Source: Bacteroides uniformis
GTDB lineage: Bacteria > Bacteroidota > Bacteroidia > Bacteroidales > Bacteroidaceae
Length of the DNA: 64,000 nt
NCBI RefSeq assembly: GCF_025147485.1
Contig: NZ_CP102263.1
Span: 4,539,501 to 4,603,500, forward strand
Direction: 5' to 3'
Positions 53,246-62,599 of the stretch are shown here, in pieces; the first letter of the stretch is position 1, and every line of letters begins with the position of its first letter. The position numbers and the translations under genes were made by a program. Below the pieces are notes generated by a model. The model was given only the letters and a program-made list of their open reading frames with translations, was not told the DNA's origin and did not search any database.

Positions 53246-55435
53246 TTATTCAAACGGCTTGCGGAATGTGCATCCGGATTTCCATTCGGAACAACCGTAA
53301 GCTGTTTTCCCCTTGATAACGGTACCTTTTCCGCAAAGCGGACAAGACTGACCGACGAAATCGTCAGCTTGTACGGGAACCCACACACTTGAAGCTGCCA
53401 CAGCGCCCAAAGCCTGTTCCGTCTTTTTACCTGCGGCGGCAGACTTTCTCGGTGATCTTTTCTTCGGCTCCTTTTTCGGCTTATCGGCATCCTCTGTCTT
53501 GACAGAAGCCTTACTGCCCTTTTCGGGAGCAGACGCTTGGATGGTGATGTGGCGGTTGCTGTTATCAGAAAGTACACTCATCACGATTTCCGATACCATC
53601 TGCTTCAATTCTTCCAAGAATTGTCCGGCATTATATGTCCGCCTTTCTATCTCACGTAGTTTTTTCTCCCAAATACCGGTCAGTTCCGCCGACTTCAACA
53701 GCTCCTCATGAATAATCTGTATCAGCTCCACACCGGTAGGAGTGGCTATCAGATTCTTCTTTTCCTTGCGGATATAATTCCGCTTGAACAGCGTCTCGAT
53801 GATGGCTGCACGGGTAGACGGACGACCGATACCGTTTTCCTTCAGCGCATCACGCAGTTCGTCGTTATCCACCAGCTTGCCCGCCGTTTCCATAGCACGC
53901 AGCAGGGTGGCTTCCGTATAAGGCCGGGGCGGTTGCGTCCACTTCTCATATAAATCAGGAACGTGCGGTCCGCTTTCTCCTTTCACAAAAGCCGGAAGCA
54001 CATTCTCCTCTTCTCCCTTTTCCTCTTTCTCCTCCTGCGATTGTACCGAGGGGGTGCCGAAGATAACACGCCAACCCTGTTCCAGAATCTGCTTGCCGGT
54101 GGCCTTGAACTCTATGCTCTCTACCTCGCCCAATACGGTGGTAGTGGCAAACTTACAATCGGGATAGAATACAGCAATGAAACGGCGTGCTATCAAATCG
54201 AATACGCGACGTTCCATATCCGTCAGATTCTGCGGATGCTGGCCGGTAGGAATAATGGCGTGGTGGTCTGTTACCTTCGAGTTATCGAAAACCTTTTTGG
54301 ACTTCAACAATGCAGTTCCTGTCAAAGGGGCTGTAAATGTCTCGTAATCACGCAGACCTTTCAAGATGCCGGGGCATTTGGGATAGATGTCATCACTCAA
54401 ATAGGTAGTGTCTACACGTGGATAGGTAGCCACTTTCTTCTCATACAAAGACTGGATGATTTTCAGCGTCTCATCAGCGGAATAGGCAAACTTCTTGTTA
54501 CATTCCACTTGCAAAGAAGTCAAGTCAAACAAGCGAAGTGGCGCCTCCCTCCCCTCTTTCTTGGTGACATCCGTCACAGTAAAAGGAAAATACTTAATCT
54601 GATCCAATAGAGCAAGCCCACGTTCGCGGTCGGTAATGGGGTCGATACCTCGATTCTCTTCTTCTTTTTTAGGTTTCTTCCCGGCAGCTATGGCCTCTTT
54701 CTGCTTCTCGGCTTCCAGTACCAGTTCCTCCTCACTTTTCCGGAGGATGGCGGAGAAAGTGGTATCACGATAGACGGTCTTCAGCTCCCAGTATTGCTTG
54801 GGAACAAAATTCTGTATTTCCAACTGACGGTTTACAATCAGCGCCAGTGTCGGCGTCTGCACACGGCCGATAGAAAGTACCTGCCGGTTCTGCCCATACT
54901 TCATGGTGTAGAGGCGGGTGGCATTCATCCCGAGCAGCCAGTCGCCAATGGCACGCGACAAGCCTGCTTCGTACAAAGGCTGGAAATCCGACGCATCACG
55001 CAGCTTGGCAAACCCCTCACGAATAGCTTCCTCTGTCAATGAAGATATCCAAAGACGTTTCACCGGACAACGTGCCCCGGCCTTCTGCATCACCCAACGC
55101 TGTATCAATTCTCCCTCCTGCCCGGCATCACCGCAGTTTATAATCATATCGGCATGTTGCATGAGGTTCTCTATCGTATGGAACTGGCGCTCGTATGTGG
55201 GATTACTAATCAGCTTAATGCCGAAACGGGGAGGTATCATGGGCAGGCTTCCCAAGCTCCATGACTTCCAATTAGGGGTATATTCATGCGGCTCTTTCAG
55301 CGTACAAAGATGACCGAATGTCCAGGTCACCTGGTATCCATTTCCTTCGATGTATCCGTCTTTCTTTTCTCTCGCTCCCAATACATCGGCTATGTCACGC
55401 GCCACAGAGGGCTTTTCGGCAATACAAACTATCAT
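53246..55435 (-). CDS. topB: DNA topoisomerase III (type IA)
   Basis: This 729-residue enzyme decatenates DNA. The TOPRIM domain (IVCIAEKPSVARDIA) carries Glu7. The acidic motif reads NCGDAGQEGELIQRW, so the second Asp of the usual DxDxE is Gly. The catalytic Tyr is in YPRVDTTYLSDD. The C-terminus has a Lys/Arg/Pro-rich linker (about 640-690) and a Cys4-type zinc finger (CPLCGKG...CSEWKSGC). It is chromosomal, with no mobile-element genes around it. A TACCTTTG box lies at 55457-55464. Confidence 0.92.
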   Translation of the reverse strand: MIVCIAEKPSVARDIADVLGAREKKDGYIEGNGYQVTWTFGHLCTLKEPHEYTPNWKSWSLGSLPMIPPRFGIKLISNPTYERQFHTIENLMQHADMIINCGDAGQEGELIQRWVMQKAGARCPVKRLWISSLTEEAIREGFAKLRDASDFQPLYEAGLSRAIGDWLLGMNATRLYTMKYGQNRQVLSIGRVQTPTLALIVNRQLEIQNFVPKQYWELKTVYRDTTFSAILRKSEEELVLEAEKQKEAIAAGKKPKKEEENRGIDPITDRERGLALLDQIKYFPFTVTDVTKKEGREAPLRLFDLTSLQVECNKKFAYSADETLKIIQSLYEKKVATYPRVDTTYLSDDIYPKCPGILKGLRDYETFTAPLTGTALLKSKKVFDNSKVTDHHAIIPTGQHPQNLTDMERRVFDLIARRFIAVFYPDCKFATTTVLGEVESIEFKATGKQILEQGWRVIFGTPSVQSQEEKEEKGEEENVLPAFVKGESGPHVPDLYEKWTQPPRPYTEATLLRAMETAGKLVDNDELRDALKENGIGRPSTRAAIIETLFKRNYIRKEKKNLIATPTGVELIQIIHEELLKSAELTGIWEKKLREIERRTYNAGQFLEELKQMVSEIVMSVLSDNSNRHITIQASAPEKGSKASVKTEDADKPKKEPKKRSPRKSAAAGKKTEQALGAVAASSVWVPVQADDFVGQSCPLCGKGTVIKGKTAYGCSEWKSGCTFRKPFE

Positions 55436-55456
55436 TCGCTATTTTATTTAGTGGGA

Positions 55457-55464
55457 CAAAGGTA
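55457..55464 (-). promoter_or_regulatory. -7 promoter box for topB
   Basis: TACCTTTG on the minus strand, 21 bases before the ATG. Confidence 0.55.
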
Positions 55465-55553
55465 ATAAAAAGGGGGCAAGAACGAAACGATAAGCAAGGA
55501 ACGATAACATAGACCTGGTAATTTTTTCTCTCCAAAAGCTGACATATGAACAT

Positions 55554-55616
55554 AAAAAAAGGAGTACCGCTGTACTCCAACCTTTGTTAACCTTAAATCT
55601 AATACTATGAAAAACA
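55554..55616 (-). ncRNA. Putative small RNA of about 60 nt
   Basis: A consensus promoter (TTTG at 55649-55652, 19 bases, TATCTTTG at 55622-55629) drives a short non-coding stretch ending in the hairpin GGAGTAC-AGCG-GTACTCC followed by seven T. The body contains TTTTCATAGTATTAG and TTTAAGGTTAAC, a string I recall seeing repeatedly in Bacteroides genomes, which would support a conserved RNA family. It lies in the 315-base gap between topB and mutB. It has no reading frame. Confidence 0.65.
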
Positions 55617-55621
55617 CATTG

Positions 55622-55652
55622 CAAAGATACGGACTTCTGATAAATCTGCAAA
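55622..55652 (-). promoter_or_regulatory. Promoter of the putative small RNA
   Basis: TTTG-N19-TATCTTTG on the minus strand, an exact match to the consensus, not placed in front of any gene start. Confidence 0.75.
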
Positions 55653-55697
55653 TTATCCAACTAAAAAAATATGTTCTATAACACAGATTAAGAAAAA

Positions 55698-55726
55698 GGG
55701 ACGGATATGTAAACATATGCCGTCCC
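55698..55726 (-). terminator. Terminator of the mutA-mutB operon
   Basis: GGGACGG-ATATGT/ACATAT-CCGTCCC stem with one bulged base and a two-base loop, followed by TTTTTC on the minus strand, 25 bases after mutB. Confidence 0.85.
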
Positions 55727-55750
55727 TCTTTTAACATTTAACGTGTCGGA

Positions 55751-57901
55751 TTATTCTTCATCCAACAAGATTTCCAATATCTGGCAAGCAGCCTTGGCAA
55801 CCGGAGTACCGGGGCCGAAGATGGCAGCTACGCCTGCCTTGTAAAGGAAGTCATAGTCTTGTGCGGGGATTACACCACCAGCAATCACTACGATGTCCTC
55901 ACGTCCCAACTTCTTGAGTTCTTCGATAATCTGCGGAACCAATGTCTTGTGTCCGGCAGCCAATGAAGAAACCCCCACTACATGAACGTCGTTCTCAACC
56001 GCTTCGCGGGCAGCCTCGGCCGGTGTCTGGAACAAGGGTCCCATATCCACGTCGAAGCCACAGTCGGCATATCCGGTTGCAACAACCTTGGCACCGCGGT
56101 CGTGACCGTCCTGGCCCATCTTGGCTACCATGATACGAGGCTGACGTCCCTCTTTCTTCGCAAACTTCTCTGCCAATTCACAAGCACGGTGGAAGTCGCT
56201 GTCATTCTTACTTTCTGATGAATACACGCCTGATATAGTTCTAATTACTGCTTTATAACGTCCTACAATCTTTTCGCAAGCATAAGAGATTTCCCCCAAA
56301 GTGGCACGGACACGGGCTGCCTCCACTGCCAGTTCCAGTAAGTTGCCCTTACCGGTCTTTACACATTCAGTAATAGCCTCCAATGCCTTGTCCACTTCTG
56401 CCTGGTTACGTCCTTCCTTCAGACGCTTCAGGTTCTCAATCTGTTCCTGACGAACAGCCGTATTGTCGATTTCAAGAATATCAATCGGAGCTTCTTTCTC
56501 CAGACGATACTTGTTCACACCGACAATGGTCTGCGAACCGCTATCGATACGGGCTTGTGTACGCGCAGCAGCCTCTTCGATACGCATCTTGGGGATACCG
56601 GTTTCGATGGCTTTTGCCATACCGCCCAGCTTCTCTACTTCCTGAATCAATTCCCAAGCCTTGTGAGCCAACTCATTAGTCAAACTTTCCACATAATAAG
56701 AGCCACCCCATGGGTCTACATTCTTGCAAATGTAAGTTTCTTCCTGAATATAAATCTGCGTATTACGTGCAATACGTGCAGAGAAATCCGTCGGCAAGGC
56801 AATAGCCTCGTCAAGAGCATTGGTATGCAGTGACTGGGTATGTCCCAATGCAGCAGCCATCGCCTCGATACAAGTACGGCCCACATTGTTGAACGGGTCT
56901 TGCTCTGTCAGCGACCAGCCGGAAGTCTGGGAGTGCGTACGCAAAGCCAGCGACTTCGGATTCTTAGGATTGAACTGCTTCACAATCTTTGCCCACAACA
57001 TACGTGCGGCACGCATTTTGGCAATTTCCATAAAGTGGTTCGTTCCGATGGCCCAGAAGAAAGAGAGACGCGGTGCGAAAGCATCGATGTCAATACCCGC
57101 AGCCGTTCCGGCACGCAGATATTCCAAACCGTCTGCCAGGGTGTAAGCCAACTCGATGTCTGCCGTAGCACCCGCTTCCTGCATGTGGTAGCCGGAGATG
57201 GAGATAGAATTAAACTTAGGCATTTTCTGGGAAGTATATTCAAAGATATCAGAGATAATCTTCATAGAGAATGCAGGCGGGTAGATATAGGTATTACGCA
57301 CCATGAATTCCTTCAAGATATCGTTCTGGATAGTACCAGCCATTTCTTCTAACTTGGCACCCTGCTCCAGACCTGCGTTGATGTAGAATGCCATAACAGG
57401 AAGTACGGCACCGTTCATGGTCATGGAGACGGACATCTTGTTCAAAGGAATTCCATCGAACAGCACCTTCATATTCTCCAAGGAACAGATAGACACACCT
57501 GCCTTACCTACGTCACCCACTACACGTTCGTGGTCGGGGTCGTAGCCACGGTGAGTGGCCAAGTCGAAAGCTACGGACAGACCTTTCTGTCCGGAAGCCA
57601 AATTACGACGGTAAAAGGCATTTGACTCTTCCGCTGTAGAAAAACCTGCATACTGACGGATAGTCCAGGGACGCAATGTATACATTACAGAGTACGGACC
57701 ACGCAAATAAGGAGGAAGTCCGGCAGCATAACCCAAATGTTCCATTCCCTCAAGGTCTTCTTTTGTATAAACAGGCTTCACCTCAATGTGTTCCGGCGTT
57801 TTCCAATCAGCATGGATGCCGTTAGCCTTTTGCCACTCAGCACCATTGACGGGTTGAAAAGCGGCATATATATCTAAGTTTTTAAAATCTTTTCGCATCA
57901 T
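55751..57901 (-). CDS. mutB: Methylmalonyl-CoA mutase large subunit
   Basis: This 716-residue B12-dependent mutase interconverts succinyl-CoA and methylmalonyl-CoA on the route to propionate. The catalytic TIM barrel (about 60-560) has [22 protein letters not shown] and the substrate-binding Tyr/His. The C-terminal cobalamin domain has the base-off motif MGQDGHDRG (His ligand) and [11 protein letters not shown]. It is the second gene of the mutA-mutB operon, with a 43-base spacer. Start is ATG 57901 or 57898. Confidence 0.96.
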   Translation of the reverse strand: MMRKDFKNLDIYAAFQPVNGAEWQKANGIHADWKTPEHIEVKPVYTKEDLEGMEHLGYAAGLPPYLRGPYSVMYTLRPWTIRQYAGFSTAEESNAFYRRNLASGQKGLSVAFDLATHRGYDPDHERVVGDVGKAGVSICSLENMKVLFDGIPLNKMSVSMTMNGAVLPVMAFYINAGLEQGAKLEEMAGTIQNDILKEFMVRNTYIYPPAFSMKIISDIFEYTSQKMPKFNSISISGYHMQEAGATADIELAYTLADGLEYLRAGTAAGIDIDAFAPRLSFFWAIGTNHFMEIAKMRAARMLWAKIVKQFNPKNPKSLALRTHSQTSGWSLTEQDPFNNVGRTCIEAMAAALGHTQSLHTNALDEAIALPTDFSARIARNTQIYIQEETYICKNVDPWGGSYYVESLTNELAHKAWELIQEVEKLGGMAKAIETGIPKMRIEEAAARTQARIDSGSQTIVGVNKYRLEKEAPIDILEIDNTAVRQEQIENLKRLKEGRNQAEVDKALEAITECVKTGKGNLLELAVEAARVRATLGEISYACEKIVGRYKAVIRTISGVYSSESKNDSDFHRACELAEKFAKKEGRQPRIMVAKMGQDGHDRGAKVVATGYADCGFDVDMGPLFQTPAEAAREAVENDVHVVGVSSLAAGHKTLVPQIIEELKKLGREDIVVIAGGVIPAQDYDFLYKAGVAAIFGPGTPVAKAACQILEILLDEE

Positions 57902-57944
57902 GTTATTTACGATTTGACGATTTATGATTTACGATTGAAGTTGC
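57902..57944. repeat. Short ATTTACG-type tandem spacer between mutA and mutB
   Basis: The spacer repeats ACGATTT/ATGATTT in about four 7- to 8-base units. It resembles the repetitive AT-rich spacers at 16131 and 31245. Confidence 0.55.
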
Positions 57945-59843
57945 TTACTTCAAAAGTTTGGCGTTGAATTCTTTTAATGTCTCTAATACGTTGACACGGA
58001 CATGGATAAAGTTCTCGATACCGGCAGCCTTCAAGTCGTCCATGCAAGCAGGAGCACCGGCTACGATAAACATGGCACGGCCATTCAGAGCCTTGAAGGC
58101 AGGAACAGCATATTCTGCATATTCATCATCACTTGAACACAATACCACGATGTCGGCCTTGGCAGCCATAGCTGCTTCTATACCTTCTTCTACGGTGGGG
58201 AAACCGAGGTTATCCACAACTTCGTATCCGGCACAAGCCAGAAAGTTGCAAGAGTACTGTGCACGTGCCTGGCGCATGGCCAGATTACCGATAGTCAGCA
58301 TAAACGCTTTCGGGCGTTTGCCGGAAGCCTCTGTTTCGAGACGCAACGCTTCAAATTCACTGGCAGCACGGTCAAAGTTCAGTGTCGGAACATCTTTTTC
58401 GCAGGTATGTCCGCCGCCGCAACAGCAAGTAGCCTCAACCGGTTTCTTATCTCCCGCCTTTTCATTAAAGTTGGGGAACTGGTTAGTACCCAACAGCACT
58501 TCCTTGCGCTTGGCAACTGCGGCATGACGCGCCTTGTTGCTCTCGTTTACGGCAGCCTGCACTTTTCCGGCTTTCACGGAAGCATAGAAACCACCGTCTT
58601 CTTCTACAGCGAGGAAGAGGTCCCAAGCCTGCTTGGCAATAGAGACGGTCAAATTCTCAATATAGTAAGAACCTGCAGCTGGGTCAATAACTTTATCGAA
58701 GTGCGATTCTTCTTTCAACAGCAGTTGTTGGTTACGCGCCATACGCTCAGAGAATTCGTTAGGAGCATCATAAGTCTTGTCGAACGGAGTAACCGTCATT
58801 GAGTCAACGCCGGCAAGGGCGGCACTCATCGCCTCAGTCTGCGTACGCAACAAGTTTACGTGTGCATCAAACAAAGTCAAGTTGAATGAAGAAGTTTCCG
58901 CATGAATCTTCATCTTGGCTGCACAGCGGCATTCGTTATCTTTACCCTTGTTGTCGCAGTCGCGCAGACACTCGGGACTGTAAGAAGCCACAATATTAGC
59001 CCACAGCATACGTGCAGCGCGGAATTTGGCTATTTCAAGGAAGTAGTTGGAACTGATACCGAAATTGAACTTAATCTTCTTGGCTACCATTGCAGCCGGC
59101 AGACCGGCATCAACCAACTGATTCATATATTCATTACCCCAAGCCAAAGCATAACCCAGTTCCTGGAAAATATAAGAACCCGCATTGTTTAATGTCAACG
59201 CGTTCACATTCAATACACGGTATTTCGGAAGGGAAGCGGTAGCCTCGAGCAGCGCCTTGGCTGTTGACACCATATCACCTTTTTCTTTACCTTTGGCCAG
59301 CATCTTGTTGAAGTAGTCATAGTTGATGGAGCCCCGCAATTTCGTCAAGTCATAATCCTTTTTCTGGAAATAAGCGACAAGAAGTTCTGCAAGTTCCACC
59401 ACATGCCCCTGGCAGGTAGAGAAATTCAACTCGACACATTCCGCGCAGATATCTTTCAACAAAGTTTCAATATACTCTGCGTTCAATTCCTTGGCCTTTA
59501 CATGGAAAGAGAGTGAATCTACACCTTTATTCAAGATGTCCAACGCCTTGGCATTGGCCTCTTTGGGGCATTCCACTTTGATTTCCTGACGAACAAGCCA
59601 TTCATTGTTGTCTTTCTTGGTACCTCTGAGATAAGGAAACTCGCCGGGAAGAGCATCTGTTGTCTTCAAACCTTCCAAGTCCTCCATACGGTAGAAAGGT
59701 TTCACCTTAAATCCTTCGTTTGTCCTCCAAACGAGCTTCTTCTCGAAATCCGCCCCTTTCAGGTCTGCGGTAACTTTCTCCATCCACTGCTCAGTGGAAA
59801 CGGGAGGAAAGTCGGAGAAGAGTTTTTCTTTACTGTCTGCCAT
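57945..59843 (-). CDS. mutA: Methylmalonyl-CoA mutase small subunit
   Basis: This 632-residue partner of MutB shares its fold (YLRGTKKDNNEWLVRQEI, FGISSNYFLEIAKFRAARMLW) but lacks the B12 base-off His motif, as expected for the non-catalytic subunit. The C-terminal flavodoxin-like domain has LTIGNLAMRQARAQYSCNFLACAG. A linker (about 465-480) contains an odd Cys-Cys-Cys and His-Thr-Cys cluster (ATCCCGGGHTCEKD). Another Cys group lies near 300 (CLRDCDNKGKDNECRC). It is the first gene of the pair. Confidence 0.95.
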   Translation of the reverse strand: MADSKEKLFSDFPPVSTEQWMEKVTADLKGADFEKKLVWRTNEGFKVKPFYRMEDLEGLKTTDALPGEFPYLRGTKKDNNEWLVRQEIKVECPKEANAKALDILNKGVDSLSFHVKAKELNAEYIETLLKDICAECVELNFSTCQGHVVELAELLVAYFQKKDYDLTKLRGSINYDYFNKMLAKGKEKGDMVSTAKALLEATASLPKYRVLNVNALTLNNAGSYIFQELGYALAWGNEYMNQLVDAGLPAAMVAKKIKFNFGISSNYFLEIAKFRAARMLWANIVASYSPECLRDCDNKGKDNECRCAAKMKIHAETSSFNLTLFDAHVNLLRTQTEAMSAALAGVDSMTVTPFDKTYDAPNEFSERMARNQQLLLKEESHFDKVIDPAAGSYYIENLTVSIAKQAWDLFLAVEEDGGFYASVKAGKVQAAVNESNKARHAAVAKRKEVLLGTNQFPNFNEKAGDKKPVEATCCCGGGHTCEKDVPTLNFDRAASEFEALRLETEASGKRPKAFMLTIGNLAMRQARAQYSCNFLACAGYEVVDNLGFPTVEEGIEAAMAAKADIVVLCSSDDEYAEYAVPAFKALNGRAMFIVAGAPACMDDLKAAGIENFIHVRVNVLETLKEFNAKLLK

Positions 59844-60046
59844 AGTTTATTTAAAATTTAAATAGATGAATACTATTCATTTTTGTCATCAAGAGACTTG
59901 CAAATATAAGGAAATACTTAGAACAAAATCTTTTTTTAGAGAAAATTGCACTAACAGATGACTCCGTGCCCATACGGATTCAGCGTATTCACCGGAAGCA
60001 TACTCTACTTTTGCAAAGTTGATATAGCAAAAAGTACCACAAAGCC

Positions 60047-60077
60047 TTTGCCACCTCCTTTTTATTAAGTATTTTTG
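60047..60077 (+). promoter_or_regulatory. Promoter of the AspT-type transporter gene
   Basis: TTTG at 60047-60050, 19 bases, TATTTTTG at 60070-60077. The ATG follows at 60114; an earlier in-frame codon at 60075 overlaps the box and is excluded. Confidence 0.8.
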
Positions 60078-60113
60078 CGCGAAATTTTAAAAAACGACAT
60101 ATTAATAGGTACT

Positions 60114-61775
60114 ATGAATTGGTTAGAAAGCTTGCTATGGGACTCTTCATCTGTCGCTCACATCGTTTGTTTGTATGCATTCGTAATATCTGTGGGCGTA
60201 TTGCTGGGTAAGATTAAGATTTTCGGGGTATCGTTGGGGGTTACATTCGTCCTCTTTGCCGGTATCCTGATGGGCCATTTTGGCTTCACGGGCGAAACAC
60301 ACATTTTGCATTTCATCCGCGAATTCGGTTTGATTTTATTTGTATTCTGTATCGGTCTGCAAGTCGGGCCCTCCTTTTTTTCTTCCTTTAAGAAAGGGGG
60401 TATGCGGCTGAACATGCTTGCTGTCGGTATCGTGTTGCTGAATATCGCAGTAGCATTGAGCATCTACTTCATTGACGGAGGGATAGACCTGCCAATGATA
60501 GTAGGTATTCTCTATGGTGCCGTAACCAATACTCCGGGTCTGGGTGCCGCACAAGAAGCCCTGAACCAGATAAACTATACGGGAGACCCCATTGCATTGG
60601 GATATGCCTGCGCCTATCCGCTTGGTGTGGTAGGTATCATAGGTTCCATCATAGCCATCCGCTATATTTGCCGGGTGAACCTCAAGAAGGAGGAACAGGA
60701 ACTCAATACGCAGGAAGCAGATGTAAAGCATCAGCCGCACATGCTTCACCTCGAGGTACGCAATGAATCAATTTCCGGAAAGACCCTGCTCCAGATAAAG
60801 GATTTTCTGGGACGCCCGTTTGTATGTTCGCGCATACGCCACGAGGGGCACGTCAGTATCCCCAATCATGAAACAATATTCCACGTAGGAGACCAGCTCT
60901 TCATCGTATGTTCCGAAGAAGATGCCGAAGCGGTAACCGCCTTTATCGGAAAAGAAATACACGTAGACTGGGAAAAACAGGACACTCCGATGGTTTCCCG
61001 CCGTATCCTCGTCACTAAATCTGAAATCAATGGCAAGAAGCTGGGAAGCCTCCACTTCCGCAGCATGTACGGTGTAAATGTAACCCGTATCAACCGTTCG
61101 GGTATGGACTTGTTTGCCGATCCCAATCTGGTACTTCAGGTAGGTGACCGTGTAATGGTGGTAGGCCAGCAGGATGCCGTAGAACGTGTAGCCGGCGTAT
61201 TGGGTAATCAGTTGAAACGTTTGGACACTCCGAATATCGTAACTATTTTTGTGGGAATCTTTTTGGGAATCCTGCTGGGAAGCCTCCCTATTGCATTCCC
61301 GGGTATGCCGACACCGGTTAAGTTAGGTCTTGCTGGTGGTCCGCTGGTAGTTGCCATCCTCATCGGACGTTTCGGTCACAAAATGCATCTTGTGACGTAC
61401 ACCACCATGAGTGCCAACTTGATGTTGCGTGAAATCGGTATCGTGCTCTTCCTTGCCAGTGTCGGTATAGAAGCTGGTGAGCATTTTGTACAAACAGTAG
61501 TAGAAGGTAGCGGATTACTGTATGTAGGCTATGGATTCCTGATAACTGTTATCCCCTTGTTGATAATCGGTATGATAGCCCGTTTCTACTGCAAAGTGAA
61601 CTACTTCACCCTGATGGGTTTGATAGCAGGTAGCAACACAGACCCTCCCGCATTGGCATACGCCAATCAGACATCAGGCAATGATGCTCCGGCAGTAGGT
61701 TACTCCACGGTATATCCATTGACAATGTTCCTGCGTATTCTGGCGGGACAGATGATATTGCTGACAATGATGTAG
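60114..61775 (+). CDS. AspT/YidE-type transporter with two TrkA-C domains
   Basis: This protein of about 553 residues has two duplicated membrane halves (five to six helices each, with the repeat motif [10 protein letters not shown] and [15 protein letters not shown]). Two cytoplasmic TrkA-C regulatory domains lie between them (about 205-365, [14 protein letters not shown] and [16 protein letters not shown]). The AspT family exchanges aspartate for alanine or related acids; YidE and YbjL are putative. Substrate here is unknown. A terminator follows. Confidence 0.87.
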   Translation: MNWLESLLWDSSSVAHIVCLYAFVISVGVLLGKIKIFGVSLGVTFVLFAGILMGHFGFTGETHILHFIREFGLILFVFCIGLQVGPSFFSSFKKGGMRLNMLAVGIVLLNIAVALSIYFIDGGIDLPMIVGILYGAVTNTPGLGAAQEALNQINYTGDPIALGYACAYPLGVVGIIGSIIAIRYICRVNLKKEEQELNTQEADVKHQPHMLHLEVRNESISGKTLLQIKDFLGRPFVCSRIRHEGHVSIPNHETIFHVGDQLFIVCSEEDAEAVTAFIGKEIHVDWEKQDTPMVSRRILVTKSEINGKKLGSLHFRSMYGVNVTRINRSGMDLFADPNLVLQVGDRVMVVGQQDAVERVAGVLGNQLKRLDTPNIVTIFVGIFLGILLGSLPIAFPGMPTPVKLGLAGGPLVVAILIGRFGHKMHLVTYTTMSANLMLREIGIVLFLASVGIEAGEHFVQTVVEGSGLLYVGYGFLITVIPLLIIGMIARFYCKVNYFTLMGLIAGSNTDPPALAYANQTSGNDAPAVGYSTVYPLTMFLRILAGQMILLTMM

Positions 61776-61783
61776 GAGGAATT

Positions 61784-61853
61784 AAGGAATTAAAATTAAA
61801 GGCTGCGTAGTTGGGTTAAACCAACATTGCGCAGCCTTTAATTTTAATTCCTT
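61784..61853. terminator. Bidirectional terminator between transporter and kinase genes
   Basis: A perfect 24-base inverted repeat (arms 61784-61807 and 61830-61853) with an inner TTGG/CCAA stem. Its right arm includes the stop codon of the convergent gene. Confidence 0.85.
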
Positions 61854-62493
61854 AAAGTTTCAGCTTCTTCTTGACGAACTCTTCTATAAAGTCCACCGTA
61901 GCTTCAATACCCAATACGGAAGAATCGATACACAAGTGGTATGTTTCGGCAGCTCCCCATTTTTTGTAGCTGTAGTAGTTATAGTATTCGGCACGCTTCT
62001 TGTCCGCTTTGTTCATCATCTCCTCCGCTTCACGCTCAGAAATGGAATACATTCGGCAAATACGCTTGATGCGCTCCTCATTGGAGCAGGAAATGAAGAC
62101 ATTGACACAGCGTGGATGTTCTCGCAGGATGTAATCGGCACAACGCCCCACAAACAAGCAGGACTTCTCCTCTGCCAATCTGCGTATCACGTCACTCTGC
62201 ACTTTGAACAGAGCATCATTACTCAAGCAATTCGTGGCTGGGATAGCCCCGTCACTGACAAAAGGGAAACGCATGCCGAAGAGCCCTCCAATAATACCTT
62301 GTGAAGCTTTCTCATCAGCTTTCTCAAAAAACTCACAACACAGTCCACTCTCTTCAGAAGCCAACCTAATCAGTTCCTTATCATAAAAGTCAATACCCAG
62401 ACGGGCAGCCAGTTTCTCGCCTATCTCCCGTCCGCCACTGCCCAGTTGACGGCCTATATTGATTATAAAATTATTGCCCATACGCTTGTTCAT
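61852..62493 (-). CDS. Cytidylate kinase-like protein
   Basis: This 213-residue P-loop-type NMP kinase-like protein begins with IINIGRQLGSGGREIGEKLAARLGIDFYDKELI. The P-loop reads GRQLGSGGREI rather than the canonical GxxGxGKS, so the usual P-loop lysine is Arg. A LID-like segment with ADYILREHPRCVNVFISCSNEERIKRI follows. It is not the housekeeping Cmk (26394). Family members are called cytidylate kinase-like; substrate is unknown. Start is 62493 or the Met at 62481. A TATATTTG box lies at 62512-62519. Confidence 0.82.
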   Translation of the reverse strand: MNKRMGNNFIINIGRQLGSGGREIGEKLAARLGIDFYDKELIRLASEESGLCCEFFEKADEKASQGIIGGLFGMRFPFVSDGAIPATNCLSNDALFKVQSDVIRRLAEEKSCLFVGRCADYILREHPRCVNVFISCSNEERIKRICRMYSISEREAEEMMNKADKKRAEYYNYYSYKKWGAAETYHLCIDSSVLGIEATVDFIEEFVKKKLKL

Positions 62494-62566
62494 CTATTGG
62501 TTTGCAGATAGCAAATATAAATATTCTTACGGAATATCTGCAGAAAGTAGGAAGAAAAATTCAAAG

Positions 62567-62599
62567 CCTCTCCCCCGACCCATCCCTACAAGGGAGAGG
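62567..62599. repeat. REP-like palindrome overlapping the 3' end of the MATE gene
   Basis: CCTCTCCC (62567-62574) and GGGAGAGG (62592-62599) enclose CCGACCCATCCCTACAA. The last codons of the MATE gene (Thr-Ser-Pro-Leu, stop) are read from it. Same style as the element inside ilvB. Confidence 0.65.

Noticed and set aside
53246..55435. topB as a sign of a conjugative element
   Set aside because: No integrase, mobilisation or transfer genes are near it; all neighbours are housekeeping genes.
55608..55682. A 24-codon reading frame on the plus strand across the small-RNA promoter
   Set aside because: No ribosome site or promoter on that strand, and it lies across a better-supported minus-strand promoter.
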